Shown: piece by piece, positions 49,814 through 58,874 of the stretch
Layout: the number at the start of each line of letters is the position of its first letter
Numbering within the stretch: position 1 is the first letter of the stretch
From: Actinoallomurus bryophytorum
GTDB lineage: Bacteria; Actinomycetota; Actinomycetes; Streptosporangiales; Streptosporangiaceae
Assembly: GCF_006716425.1 (NCBI RefSeq)
Contig: NZ_VFOZ01000001.1
Location: forward strand, 6,138,001-6,202,000
Direction of reading: 5' to 3'
Length of the DNA: 64,000 nt
Made by a program: the position numbers and the translations under genes
Notes under the pieces: model-generated
The model's input: the letters and a program-made list of their open reading frames with translations, nothing else
What the model was told of the DNA's origin: nothing
Database searches by the model: none

Positions 49814-51337
49814 TCATCCGGCGTTGTCGGCGACGACGCGTATGAGGTTGCGCGCCTGGCCGGTGATCGCCAGCCGCCAGGCGTCGAAGGTGCCGTCGCT
49901 GGGCTCGAACGCGGTCTCGAAGTGCTGCATGTCCGGCGTGTGGATGTGGCCGGCCGGGATGTCGAGCCCCAAGCGGTCCCGGAGCAGCGTGTTCCGGTAG
50001 GCGCTCTCGTTGGACAGGTAGTTGCCGCCCCCGCCGCTGTACGCGCACGAGCCGGGGTCGGGCGGCGTCGGGGCGGTCGGCGGCGGATAGTCCGAAGGAG
50101 GCGGGTTGTTCCGTGTCACCAGCTGAGGTGAGGCGCAGTCCGGGAACTCGGTGTAGTTGGTGTGCCAGACGACACCGAACGCCACGGACGGGTCCGGCCA
50201 TTCGTCACCGGGCGGCCGCGGGATCGAGCTACCGGTGTTCGCGCCGATCATCTGGGCGATCGGCAGTGTGGTGGTGGTCCACTGCGGAGGGTCGGTCAGG
50301 CTGAAGGTCTTCGGTCCGCCCCAGCGGTCCACGACGGTGGAGTCGCAGTCGTTGTTGGCGGCCGCGAGCTGCGGGACTCCGCCGACCGCCGGGCAGGGCC
50401 GGACGTTGTCGTTGCCCGGTGAGACGCCGTGATACCGGCCGTTCCACTGCTCCAGGTTGAACACCGAGTCCACGGCCTGGCTCACCGTGACCGACGCGTC
50501 GACCCGCCTGGGACCGGGGCGCATGTACGGCCCGACGGTGTCCTCCAGATAGCCTCGCTGGAACTCCGGATAGTTGACCGGCAGCGTGTACGCCTGGATG
50601 TGGGCGACCCTGCCGTCCTTCGTCCGGTAGGTGGTGCCGTCGAGCGCGAGTGCGGTGGCCCCGGACGGGTTGCCGTGCCGGATGTTGTTGCCCACCGTCC
50701 CCGGAGCGCTTCCGGTGGTGCCGCCGTCCAGCGTGTAGGGGTCGAAACCGCTCATGATGACGCGCTTGACGCGTTTGCCGGCGGGGAAGTCGATGTCGAA
50801 CATCCCACGGGACGCCCGGTCGAACGTCGTGATCAGCGAGGTCCGCACCGCGTCGGACAGGGCGAAGCCGGGTTCCCAGCGGCGCAGAGCGGCGGTCGAC
50901 TGGAGGCGCGTCCAGTAGAGCGGCCGGTCGTCGCTGTAGGGGAGGGCGCCCGTGGTGTGGCCACGGCGCTGGGCGCGGTTAACGGCCGCTCGCCAGAGGG
51001 CCTCGCCTCTGCTCTTCACGAGTCTCGTCGCGGCCTTCAGGCTCGGTGTGCGGCAGAGGTCCCGCGTGAGTGCCGGACCGTAGTCCTGGAACCCGCCGTC
51101 TGTGATCATCTGCTGGGCGAACGAGACCGGCTGTGGTGTCGCCGGGTCGTCGTTGTCGGGCAGGACCGCGCCCAGCCGGGCCTCCTCGACCGACAACGGC
51201 GCCGAGGATCCGGCGCATCGGGAGCCGCCGCTCGTCTGCGCCGAGGCCGGACCGGCCGCCCCCAGGGGGACGGCCGTCGCGGCCAGCACGGCGAGAACGC
51301 CGGCGGTGGCTCGGTATCGGGTGCTGCGGTGTCTCAT
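49814..51337 (-). CDS. Secreted pyroglutamyl peptidase I (C15)-like protein
   Basis: A 507-residue exported protein. A signal peptide (MRHRSTRYRATAGVLAVLAA, cleaved near PASAQ) is followed by a disordered segment and helices. A C15-like core follows (VKRVIMSGFDPYTLDGG, then NIRHGNPSGATALALDG). The late ESAYRNTLLRDRLGLDIPAG, then HIHTPDMQHFETAF, would carry the catalytic His. The Cys expected in C15 enzymes is not clearly identified. Intracellular C15 peptidases are about 215 aa, so this is a large, exported relative. GGAGG about 12 nt upstream supports ATG 51337. It ends 4 bp from the convergent ImmA gene. Confidence 0.7.
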   Translation of the reverse strand: MRHRSTRYRATAGVLAVLAATAVPLGAAGPASAQTSGGSRCAGSSAPLSVEEARLGAVLPDNDDPATPQPVSFAQQMITDGGFQDYGPALTRDLCRTPSLKAATRLVKSRGEALWRAAVNRAQRRGHTTGALPYSDDRPLYWTRLQSTAALRRWEPGFALSDAVRTSLITTFDRASRGMFDIDFPAGKRVKRVIMSGFDPYTLDGGTTGSAPGTVGNNIRHGNPSGATALALDGTTYRTKDGRVAHIQAYTLPVNYPEFQRGYLEDTVGPYMRPGPRRVDASVTVSQAVDSVFNLEQWNGRYHGVSPGNDNVRPCPAVGGVPQLAAANNDCDSTVVDRWGGPKTFSLTDPPQWTTTTLPIAQMIGANTGSSIPRPPGDEWPDPSVAFGVVWHTNYTEFPDCASPQLVTRNNPPPSDYPPPTAPTPPDPGSCAYSGGGGNYLSNESAYRNTLLRDRLGLDIPAGHIHTPDMQHFETAFEPSDGTFDAWRLAITGQARNLIRVVADNAG

Positions 51338-51458
51338 CCTGGGCGGTTCCTCCCGGGCGGGGGCGCCGGATGGGGGATCCGACGACGGTTCATGACAATC
51401 TGTCATAACTCGCCTTACTGCGTAAAGGCGTGCGCCCGGATCGAACCGTCCTGGGCTC

Positions 51459-52577
51459 TCAGCCCCAGACCTCGGCCGCGGTCTCGACGATGAGACGCAG
51501 CTTGGCGACCTCCTGGTCGTAGGTGAGGACGTTGCCCTCGACCGTGGAAGAGAAGCCGCACTGCGGCGACAGGCACAGCTGGTCCAGGTCGACGAACTTC
51601 GACGCCTCCTCGATGCGGCGCTTCAGCGTGTCCTTGGACTCCAGCTCGCCCCGCTTCGTTGTGACCAGCCCCAGCACGACCATCTTGTCCTTGGGCACGA
51701 ACCGCAGGGGCTCGAAGCCGCCCGACCGGGCGTCGTCGTACTCCAGGAAGAAGCCGTCCACGCCCAGCTCACCGAACAGCGCCTCGGCGACGAAGTCGTA
51801 GCCGCCCTCGGCCGCCCACGAGGACCGGAAGTTGCCCCGGCACATGTGCGTGGTGATCGTCATGCCCTCGGGCCGGCCGGCCAGGGCGGCGTTGATCTGC
51901 TTGATGTACCGCAGGTGCATGTGCTCGGCGTCGTCACCGCGCGCCGCGATCTCGGCGCGCTGGGCCGGGTCGTTCAGGTACGCGAGGCTGGTGTCGTCGA
52001 ACTGCAGGTACGTGCAGCCCAGCTCGCCGATCCGGCGCACCTGCTCGGCGTACGCGGCGCTCAGGTCGGACCAGAACTCCTCGACGTCGGGGTAGACCGC
52101 CGGGTCGATCGAGGCCGGGCCACCGCGGTAGTGGACCATGCTGGGGGAGGGGATGGTCAGCTTCGGGGTGTTCTTCGTGACGAACCCCTGGAGGGCACGA
52201 AAGTCGTCTCCGAAGATCGTCTCTTCCAGCCGCACCTTGTGATGGACCTTCAGGGCGGCCGACATGAAGTCGAGGTCACCCGCCTCGTTGCGGAAATGGA
52301 CCTTGAGCTGCTCCGAGGCCGGGTCGATGCCGCCGAGACGGTAGATGAAGTCCATGTGCCAGGACGTACGGCGGAACTCCCCGTCCGTCGCCGACCGCAG
52401 GCCGACCTCCTCCTGCATCGCCACCACCGAGCGGATCGCCTCGTCCTCGGCGGTCCGCAGCTCGTCGGCGGTGATCCTTCCCGTGGCGAAGTCGTCACGG
52501 GCGCGCAGCAACTCCGGTGGGCGGAGCAAACTCCCGACGTGATCCGCGCGGAACGGAGGCGTTGTACGAGCGGCCAT
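51459..52577 (-). CDS. MetE C-terminal-like methyltransferase (cobalamin-independent methionine synthase family)
   Basis: A 372-residue protein, about half of MetE and equal to its catalytic C-terminal barrel only. It opens MAARTTPPFRADHVGSLLRP. Zinc ligands are visible as TTHMCRGNFRSSW (His and Cys), GVDGFFLEYDDARSGGFEPL and DQLCLSPQCGFSSTVEGN (last Cys). Stand-alone proteins of this type transfer methyl groups to homocysteine or related thiols, but without the N-terminal folate-binding half the donor may differ. ATG 52577 has GGAGAG upstream. It is a single gene, divergent from a PknB-like kinase. Confidence 0.88.
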   Translation of the reverse strand: MAARTTPPFRADHVGSLLRPPELLRARDDFATGRITADELRTAEDEAIRSVVAMQEEVGLRSATDGEFRRTSWHMDFIYRLGGIDPASEQLKVHFRNEAGDLDFMSAALKVHHKVRLEETIFGDDFRALQGFVTKNTPKLTIPSPSMVHYRGGPASIDPAVYPDVEEFWSDLSAAYAEQVRRIGELGCTYLQFDDTSLAYLNDPAQRAEIAARGDDAEHMHLRYIKQINAALAGRPEGMTITTHMCRGNFRSSWAAEGGYDFVAEALFGELGVDGFFLEYDDARSGGFEPLRFVPKDKMVVLGLVTTKRGELESKDTLKRRIEEASKFVDLDQLCLSPQCGFSSTVEGNVLTYDQEVAKLRLIVETAAEVWG

Positions 52578-52712
52578 CGATCTCTCCAAAATAGTTACCG
52601 ACAAATCGGCCGGAGTCCGTTGTCGTCAAAGGTAGATGCGATGACGTGCTTGTTCTGGTGAAATGTCCTGCGAACTTTGAACATGTGCCATTGCTGAACC
52701 GCCGGGGGCCAC

Positions 52713-54506
52713 GTGCGCAGTAGGGCGAGAATCGAGCAGGGCCTGGAGCTCGGCGGCCGCTACCGCTTGGACGAGCAGATCGGCGCGGGCGGCATGGGGG
52801 ACGTCTGGCGCGGCCTTGACCTGCGGCTGCGGCGGCCGGTCGCGATCAAGATCCTGCCCACCGACATGGCGGCGGACCAGTCGGCGGTCGAACGCTTCCG
52901 CCGCGAGGCGGAGACCACCGCGGGACTCCAGCACCCGGGCATCACGGTGACGTTCGACATCGACGAACACCGGGACGAGCAGGAGACGCTGATCTTCCTG
53001 GTGATGGAGCTCCTCACGGGCAGGGATCTGCGGACCGTTCTCAACCAGGCGCCTCATGGGGTGCCGGCCGAGCAGGCGGTCTCGCTGATCGCACAGGCGG
53101 CCGACGCGCTGGCCGCGGCGCATTCGCGCGGCATCGTCCACCGCGATATCAAACCGGCCAACCTGTTTCTGCAGGATGACGGCCGGGTGAAGCTCTGCGA
53201 TTTCGGCATCGCCCGCCTGGGCGACGCGACGCAGCTCACGGGCTCGGGCAATTTCATCGGCACGCCCGTCTATATGGCGCCCGAGCAGTTCCGGGCCGAG
53301 CAGCTCGACGCCCGGTCCGACCTGTACTCGCTGGGCTGCGTCATGTACGAGCTGCTCGTCGGGTCGCCGCCGTTCGAGGCGGTGACCAACCCCGCAGCGA
53401 TCATGTACAAGCACTTCAGCGAGACGCCGGTGCCTCCGCGATCGCGGCGACCCGACGTACCGGAGCATCTCGAGCGGCTGACCTTGGATCTGCTGGCCAA
53501 GGACCCGGATCAACGGCCTCCGAGTGCCGCGGCGGTCGTCGCGTCCCTGCAGGGATCCGGGACGGGCGCCCGGCGGCCTTCGCCGAAGCCGGAGGCGACG
53601 ACCGCCGACTGGGCTCCGCCGGCCGCGGCGACGGCAGGCTCTTCGGGTGCTGGAGCGACCACCCAGGACGAGGCACCGGAGACCGTCGGTCACCGCCGCA
53701 CGAAGCGCGGACCTCGACGCAAGGGCGTCCTCATCGGACTCGCCGCCGCGGTCGTCATGGCCGCCGCGGGCGGCGCCGTCGCCCTGGAGTGGAGCCCCGC
53801 GGACGCGCACAAGGACCCTCCCAGCCCGACCAGGAGCACCCTCGACCCCACGCCCGCCAAGCGGCAGGACACGAGCCCGGTGATCGCGGGCTGGAACGTG
53901 ACGCTCGCCCCGCAGTACGGGGTCGCGTACGACGTGCCACCGACCTGGAAAAGCGAGACTCCCGACTATGCGATCTATTTCCAGGACGCGAACGACCGGG
54001 TTCTCGCCGCGGAGAAGGGCACGGCCGAGGCGAGTAAGGGCAGGTGCACCCGGGCCGCGACCGGGCTACGCGGCGGCTCGACGCCCGTCCTGAAGCCCTC
54101 GAAGGACCAGCTGGACGCTCTGCGGACCGCGGCCGGCGACGAGGCTCGCAAGTGGGCGGGCGCCGCGTACGGTCAGGCCGACGCGCATCCCACCCAGCCG
54201 AAAATGGCCACCGGCACAAGTGGGACCGTCACCGTCAACGGCATCGAGGCCGCGCGTGCCTCCGTCAGGGTGACGCCGGCGGCAGGCGGCGACCCGTGCA
54301 CTCCACCGCACGCGTGGGTGGAGACGGTCGCCATGGCGGCGACGCCGGGTTCGGCATCGGTCGGACCGGTTTTCTTCACCGTCTTCGCGGACCGGAACGT
54401 CCCCGGACAGGTCACCGACGAGAACCTCAAGAAGATCATCAGCAGCATTCGCCCGTACACCTGCCCCGCGGGTACCGCTCCGCGGAAGACCAACAGGTGT
54501 ACTTAG
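52713..54506 (+). CDS. PknB-type serine/threonine protein kinase, membrane-bound
   Basis: A 597-residue kinase. The catalytic domain covers about residues 15-275: the P-loop GAGGMGDVWRG, Lys in VAIKILP, HRDIKPANLFL, DFGIAR and GTPVYMAPEQF. A Pro/Ala-rich juxtamembrane region leads to a membrane helix (about 336-356, KGVLIGLAAAVVMAAAGGAV). An extracellular domain of about 230 residues with cysteines follows and is not a PASTA array. The signal it senses is unknown. Its stop overlaps the convergent SDR stop by 4 bp. Confidence 0.93.
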   Translation: MRSRARIEQGLELGGRYRLDEQIGAGGMGDVWRGLDLRLRRPVAIKILPTDMAADQSAVERFRREAETTAGLQHPGITVTFDIDEHRDEQETLIFLVMELLTGRDLRTVLNQAPHGVPAEQAVSLIAQAADALAAAHSRGIVHRDIKPANLFLQDDGRVKLCDFGIARLGDATQLTGSGNFIGTPVYMAPEQFRAEQLDARSDLYSLGCVMYELLVGSPPFEAVTNPAAIMYKHFSETPVPPRSRRPDVPEHLERLTLDLLAKDPDQRPPSAAAVVASLQGSGTGARRPSPKPEATTADWAPPAAATAGSSGAGATTQDEAPETVGHRRTKRGPRRKGVLIGLAAAVVMAAAGGAVALEWSPADAHKDPPSPTRSTLDPTPAKRQDTSPVIAGWNVTLAPQYGVAYDVPPTWKSETPDYAIYFQDANDRVLAAEKGTAEASKGRCTRAATGLRGGSTPVLKPSKDQLDALRTAAGDEARKWAGAAYGQADAHPTQPKMATGTSGTVTVNGIEAARASVRVTPAAGGDPCTPPHAWVETVAMAATPGSASVGPVFFTVFADRNVPGQVTDENLKKIISSIRPYTCPAGTAPRKTNRCT

Positions 54507-55216
54507 CGGCGCCGCCGGGCGCCGGTCCCGTAAAGGCCCTTCAGGTCGCCCGACAGGGCCGCCCTGACGTTCCTGGTGGCCTCGTCGGCCAGGACCTCTT
54601 CGGCATCGTTGAGCAGGGCGTCCATGGTCTGCTCGGCGACGGAGGCAGTGGAGATCTTGGGCGCGTCGGTCCAGGAGCTGAGGTCGGTGTCGACGAAGCC
54701 GGAGTGCACGCCGACGACGAGGGTGCCCTGCCCGCGCAGGCCGACGCGGAACGCGTTGGTCAGCGACCACTGCGCGGACTTGGAGGCCGCGTACCCGGGT
54801 GCGACCTCGATCGCGCGCCAGGAGGCGATGGACAGCATGTTCACGATGGCGCCGCCGCCGTTGCGGGCCAGGACCGGGGCGAACTCCCGTGAGACCGCCC
54901 AGGTGCCGAAGTAGTTGACCTCCATCTCCTGCCGAGCGCCGTCCAGCGAGCCCTCGAGCAGCGACGGCCCGCCGCCCACGCCGGCGTTGTTGATCAGGAT
55001 GGTGATGTCGCCGGCCGCCCCGGCGGCGGCCGTGACCTGGTCCGGCTCGGTCACGTCGAGACGCAGGGGGGTCAACCGGGAGTCGCCGAGGCCGGCGGGA
55101 TCGCGGACGCCCGCGTAGACCTTCGAGGCGCCGTGGTCGAGCAGGGCTTGGGCGAACGCGAGGCCGATACCGCGGTTGGCGCCCGTCACCAGGGCGACCG
55201 CTCCGTCAAGACGCAT
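54503..55216 (-). CDS. Short-chain dehydrogenase/reductase (SDR)
   Basis: A 237-residue Rossmann enzyme. The cofactor motif is TGANRGIG (10-17). NNAG and the catalytic Ser/Tyr/Lys (MLSIASWRAI, then YAASKSAQWSL) are present, and the C-terminal part is FVDTDLSSWTDAPKISTASV. Length is typical of classical SDRs. It should reduce or oxidise a carbonyl/alcohol with NAD(P)H, substrate unknown. GAAGGAG lies before the ATG. Confidence 0.93.
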   Translation of the reverse strand: MRLDGAVALVTGANRGIGLAFAQALLDHGASKVYAGVRDPAGLGDSRLTPLRLDVTEPDQVTAAAGAAGDITILINNAGVGGGPSLLEGSLDGARQEMEVNYFGTWAVSREFAPVLARNGGGAIVNMLSIASWRAIEVAPGYAASKSAQWSLTNAFRVGLRGQGTLVVGVHSGFVDTDLSSWTDAPKISTASVAEQTMDALLNDAEEVLADEATRNVRAALSGDLKGLYGTGARRRR

Positions 55217-55357
55217 CTTCTCGCTCCTTCACTTGCCTTGGTTCTTCCAGGTCCGACGGGTGGTGGTCTGCGCAGGTCAGGCGACCACCGTTCACCGTCA
55301 GTCCTTCCCCTCATCGGAGGGACGGGTGCGTCCGCTCTTGGAAGCGTTCGATCTGGA

Positions 55358-55604
55358 TCAGGCTTGGCGAAGCGGTTCGAGCGCGTTGGTCCAGGCGATC
55401 ACTTCGGTGAGCATCTGCCGGAGCGCGGCGTCGTGGCGTTCGGCAGGCGTAAAGGTCGTGAACCTCTCGAAGTCGGTGACGAGCGAGGTTGACCTGGGTG
55501 CGCACCGTCGCCAGTTGGAGCGCTCCGGCGATGAGCCGCAGGTGTTCGACGGCGCGGGCGCCACCGACATTGCTGCCGTACCCGACGAAGCCGGCCGCTT
55601 TGCC
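55358..55604 (-). pseudogene. NADPH-dependent FMN reductase remnant (5'-truncated, frameshifted)
   Basis: On the minus strand the frame ending at 55311 reads KAAGFVGYGSNVGGARAVEH, then LRLIAGALQLATVRTQVNL. The frame ending with TGA 55358 continues the same protein as FERFTTFTPAERHDAALRQM, then LTEVIAWTNALEPLRQA. These are the C-terminal half of an NADPH-dependent FMN reductase/ArsH-type flavoprotein. One frameshift (near 55485) and loss of the N-terminal half make it non-functional. Confidence 0.7.
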
Positions 55605-55742
55605 CCGCCCCGTGTCGAGTACGCCCTCACGCCCCTGGGCCGATCGCTCGGCGGCGCCGTGGACGGCATCGTCCACTGGGTGCGGGAACACCAGGCCGAG
55701 GTCATCCAGAACCGGGCCGAGTTCGACGCGGTAGGCCGGTGA
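55602..55742 (+). pseudogene. HxlR-family regulator remnant (3' end only)
   Basis: From about 55602 the plus strand reads PPRVEYALTPLGRSLGGAVD, then GIVHWVREHQAEVIQNR and ends at a stop. This matches the C-terminal wing-and-helix of HxlR-type DNA-binding proteins (PPRVEYxLTxLGRxL). The helix-turn-helix part is missing. It abuts head-on the FMN reductase remnant. The 551-bp gap 55217-55767 holds only these two remnants and a short repeat-like TCAGTCCTTCCC copy near each end. Confidence 0.7.
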
Positions 55743-55767
55743 GCCGGATGACCCCGGCCGCGCGGCG

Positions 55768-56532
55768 TCAGTCCTTCCCTTCCGTGTAAGGGCCGTCCGC
55801 CCGCTCTTCGAGCCGTTCGATCCGCTCCAGCAGGGGCTGGAGCTCCTTCCGCACGGCGGCCGACAGCTTCTCCTGGAGGTTCGCCCCCGCGGCCGCCGGC
55901 GCGCCCTGCGACGCCTTCAGGTGCGCGACGCCCGCGACGGCGGCGGTCACCGCACCGCGTACCGTGCGCGCGTCGGCGCCCAGGGTGCGCAGGGCGGTGC
56001 TCGCGGCGCCGTCCGGCTCCAGTGCCAGGCCCAGCAGCAGGTGCTCGCAGCCGATGTAGTTGTGCTGCATCCCGACCGCCTCGGTGGCGGTGAGCTCCAG
56101 GGCGTTCGCCGCCGGCCCGCTGAACCGCAGGCCGTCCTCACCGTTCGTACGCTCCCCGCCGGCCGGTACGCGCTCCAGCTCGCGGATGAGCCGATCCGGT
56201 TCGATCTCCAGCACTCGCAGGACCTGCAGGGCCAGGTTGCCGCCCTCGCTCACCACGCCGGCGAGCAGGTGCTCGGTCCCCACCTCGGAGGCGCCCTGCT
56301 CCCGTGCCCGCCGTGCCGCGAGCCGGAGCGCGGTGCGCGCCCGCTCGGTGAAGTTCGGCAGTCGCGTGGCGAGATCTTCGGCGCTCAGCTCGCCGAGCAC
56401 CGCGGAGCGGATCGCGGTGACCCGGCGTACCGCCTGCTCCAGCGCGCGCTGGCAGATCGCCGACACCGGCACGCCGGAGTCCTTGACCGCTTCGGCCAGG
56501 TCGTCGGGCAGATAGACGTTGATCTTCGGCAT
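55768..56532 (-). CDS. Clp N-terminal-domain protein with ribbon-helix-helix-like N-terminus
   Basis: A 254-residue cytosolic protein. Residues 1-35 (MPKINVYLPDDLAEAVKDSG, then VPVSAICQRALEQAV) resemble a ribbon-helix-helix DNA-binding fold. Two Clp_N repeats follow (about 60-135 ERARTALRLAARRAREQGAS, then LLAGVVSEGGNLALQVLR; about 140-200 ALELTATEAVGMQHNYIGCE, then HLLLGLALEPD). The C-terminus is coiled-coil-like. ClpA/ClpC use Clp_N for substrate and adaptor binding, but this protein has no AAA+ part and probably serves as adaptor or autoregulator. AGGAGG lies 8 nt before ATG 56532. A palindrome lies upstream. Confidence 0.85.
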   Translation of the reverse strand: MPKINVYLPDDLAEAVKDSGVPVSAICQRALEQAVRRVTAIRSAVLGELSAEDLATRLPNFTERARTALRLAARRAREQGASEVGTEHLLAGVVSEGGNLALQVLRVLEIEPDRLIRELERVPAGGERTNGEDGLRFSGPAANALELTATEAVGMQHNYIGCEHLLLGLALEPDGAASTALRTLGADARTVRGAVTAAVAGVAHLKASQGAPAAAGANLQEKLSAAVRKELQPLLERIERLEERADGPYTEGKD

Positions 56533-56566
56533 CAACGGAACCTCCTCGTGATGTATACCCCGCACC

Positions 56567-56586
56567 ATAACCCCAAGTAGGGTTAT
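56567..56586 (-). promoter_or_regulatory. Palindromic operator upstream of the Clp_N-like gene
   Basis: A perfect 7-6-7 inverted repeat, ATAACCC-CAAGTA-GGGTTAT, lies 34 bp before the Clp_N-like start. A TATACA-like box (56552-56557, minus strand) lies between. The ribbon-helix-helix domain of the encoded protein could bind here and control its own gene (inference). Confidence 0.5.
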
Positions 56587-56657
56587 AAGCCAGGGCCGCC
56601 CATGGGGCCCGCGCGTCGGGTATTTTCGAACGCGATTCGAAGATTTCGGGAGGGCCG

Positions 56658-57524
56658 ATGACCTTCACCTCACCCGCCGACGTACGCGAGCGTCTCGCGA
56701 CCGTGGGTTATCTGCCCGACGACGCGATCGCGACGACGGTCTACCTCGCCGCGGCGCTGGGCAAGCCGCTGCTGGTCGAGGGCCCGGCAGGGGTCGGCAA
56801 GACCGAGCTGGCCAAGGCGGTCGCCGAGATCACCGACGCCGAGCTCGTACGCCTCCAGTGCTACGAGGGCCTGGACGAGCCGCGCGCCCTGTACGAGTGG
56901 AACTACAAGAAGCAGCTGCTGCGCATCCAGGCCGCCGGAGACGAGTCGTGGAACGCCACCCACGACGACATCTTCACCGAGGAGTTCCTGCTCGAACGGC
57001 CCCTGCTGACCGCCATCCGCCGCAGCGAACCCACCGTGCTGCTCATCGACGAGACCGACAAGGCCGACGTGGAGGTCGAGGGCCTGCTCCTCGAGGTGCT
57101 GTCGGACTTCCAGGTGACCATCCCCGAGCTGGGCACGATCACCGCCGTACGCCGGCCGTTCGTGGTGCTGACCTCCAACGCCACCCGCGAGCTGTCCGAG
57201 GCGCTAAAACGTCGCTGCCTCTACCTCCACCTGGACTACCCGTCTCCCGAACGCGAGCGCGACATCGTCAAGGCACGGGTGCCCGGCATCGAGGACGCGC
57301 TCGCCGAACGCCTCGCCCAGCTGGTCGCGACGCTGCGCACGCTGGAACTGAAGAAGGCGCCGTCCATCGCGGAGACCATCGACTGGGCGCGGACCCTGCT
57401 CGCGCTCGGCCTCGACCGGATGGACGCGGACACGATCAGCGCGACGCTCGGTGTCGTCCTCAAGCACCACTCCGACCAGGAACGCGCGCGCAAGGAACTC
57501 GTGCCCGATGGCTCTTCTCGATAG
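56658..57524 (+). CDS. MoxR-family AAA+ ATPase
   Basis: A 288-residue MoxR ATPase. Walker A is GPAGVGKTE (42-50). Walker B is VLLIDETDKAD (127-137). The sensor/arginine-finger region is VLTSNATRELSEALKRRCLY. MoxR proteins act with VWA partners to insert cofactors or remodel metal enzymes, for example the CoxD/CoxE pair in CO dehydrogenase maturation. The partner here is the VWA gene that overlaps its 3' end by 17 bp. GGGAGG precedes the ATG. No client enzyme is encoded nearby. Confidence 0.94.
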   Translation: MTFTSPADVRERLATVGYLPDDAIATTVYLAAALGKPLLVEGPAGVGKTELAKAVAEITDAELVRLQCYEGLDEPRALYEWNYKKQLLRIQAAGDESWNATHDDIFTEEFLLERPLLTAIRRSEPTVLLIDETDKADVEVEGLLLEVLSDFQVTIPELGTITAVRRPFVVLTSNATRELSEALKRRCLYLHLDYPSPERERDIVKARVPGIEDALAERLAQLVATLRTLELKKAPSIAETIDWARTLLALGLDRMDADTISATLGVVLKHHSDQERARKELVPDGSSR

Positions 57525-58854
57525 GCACATCGGGTTCGTGGCGGCCCTGCGGGAGGCGGGGCTGCCGGTCTCGCTGGCCGAGGGGCTCGACGCCGTGCAC
57601 GCCCTGGAGGCCATCGACCTGACCGAGCGTGCCTCGCTGCGCGCGGCGTACGCGGCCACGGTCGTCAAGCGTCCCGCGCACCGCGAGGCGTTCGACATGC
57701 TCTTCGACCTGTGGTTCCCCCCGGCGCTGGGCAGCCACGAGGAGGCCAGGGACCGGCCCGCCTACGACGACCCGGAGCTGGTCCGCCTCCGCGACGAGCT
57801 GAGCCGGATCCTGCTGAGCGGCGACGAGACCGCCCTGCGCGCCTTCGCACGCGGAGCCGTCGGCGCGTACGGGCGTGGCAACGGCGGATCCGGGCAGTGG
57901 TTCTCCTACCAGGTGCTGCGGACACTCTCGGCGGACACGCTGATGGCCGGGCTGCTGAACTCAGTCCTCGCCGAGCGCGGCGGCCTGGACGAGAAGGTCG
58001 CGCGGCGCACGTTCACGCGGCGCATCGAGCGCTTCGAGCAGCTCGTCGGCGAGGACGTACGCCGCCGGCTCGCCGAGGAGACCAGCGTCGAACGCGTCGC
58101 CCGCGCGAACGTACGGCCACCCCTGGAGCAGATCGACTTCCTGCGCGCCACCCGCGCCGACCTGGCCGCGCTCCGCCGGGAGATGCATCCGCTGGCGCGC
58201 CGGCTGGCCACGCGCCTGACGATCCGCAACCGCCACGGTCGGCGCGGCCGGCTCGACTTCCGCCGTACGGTACGCGCCTCGCTGTCCACCGGCGGCGTAC
58301 CGATCACCACGCATCACCGCCCGCGCCGCCCGCACAAGCCGGAGCTGGTCGTCCTCTGCGACGCGAGCGACTCGGTCTCCTCGTTCGCCCACTTCACGCT
58401 GCTGCTGACGTACGCGCTGCGGGAGCAGTTCGCCAAGGTACGGGCGTTCGCGTTCATCGACGGCCTGGACGAGGTCACGCGTTTCTTCGCACCGGGCGCG
58501 GACGTCGTCGAGGCGATGACGCGCATGACGAACGAGGCCGACATCGTCTGGGTGAGCGGACACAGCGACTACGGCCGCGCGTTCGGCGTGTTCGAGGAGC
58601 GGTACGCCGACGCGATCACGCCCAAGACGTCACTGCTGATCCTCGGCGACGCCCGTACGAACTACCAGAACCCGGGCCTGGAGACGCTACGCCGGCTGGC
58701 CGGCCGGGCCCGGCACGCGTACTGGCTCAACCCCGAACCACTCAGGGACTGGGACTCGGGTGACTCGGCGGCCTCGGCGTACGAGGGCGTGGTCCCGATG
58801 CACGAGTGCCGGAACCTCACCCAGCTCGCGGAGTTCGTCGAGACTCTGGCCTGA
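57508..58854 (+). CDS. VWA-domain protein (CoxE-like)
   Basis: A 448-residue cytosolic protein, partner of the MoxR ATPase. The N-terminal half is helical and basic (DEKVARRTFTRRIERFEQLV). The C-terminal VWA domain has the MIDAS start LVVLCDASDSVSSFAHFTLL, then FAFIDGLDEVTRFFAPG and WVSGHSDYGRAF, fitting CoxE-like proteins. ATG 57508 lies inside the MoxR end, so translation should be coupled. Cofactor or complex maturation is likely, but the client is unknown. Confidence 0.93.
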   Translation: MALLDRHIGFVAALREAGLPVSLAEGLDAVHALEAIDLTERASLRAAYAATVVKRPAHREAFDMLFDLWFPPALGSHEEARDRPAYDDPELVRLRDELSRILLSGDETALRAFARGAVGAYGRGNGGSGQWFSYQVLRTLSADTLMAGLLNSVLAERGGLDEKVARRTFTRRIERFEQLVGEDVRRRLAEETSVERVARANVRPPLEQIDFLRATRADLAALRREMHPLARRLATRLTIRNRHGRRGRLDFRRTVRASLSTGGVPITTHHRPRRPHKPELVVLCDASDSVSSFAHFTLLLTYALREQFAKVRAFAFIDGLDEVTRFFAPGADVVEAMTRMTNEADIVWVSGHSDYGRAFGVFEERYADAITPKTSLLILGDARTNYQNPGLETLRRLAGRARHAYWLNPEPLRDWDSGDSAASAYEGVVPMHECRNLTQLAEFVETLA

Positions 58855-58874
58855 CCTCGCAGCTCAGGACGGGT

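Noticed and set aside
52626-52691. A 21-codon upstream ORF before the MetE-like gene as a leader peptide.
   Set aside because: It lacks Cys- or Met-rich codons, the HVDL motif and a ribosome-binding site, and overlaps nothing that suggests attenuation.
56658-58854. The MoxR/VWA pair as part of a VWA-MoxR ternary defence system.
   Set aside because: The VWA protein is CoxE-like with no effector gene beside it. Neighbours are a Vms1-like protein and a HAD phosphatase.
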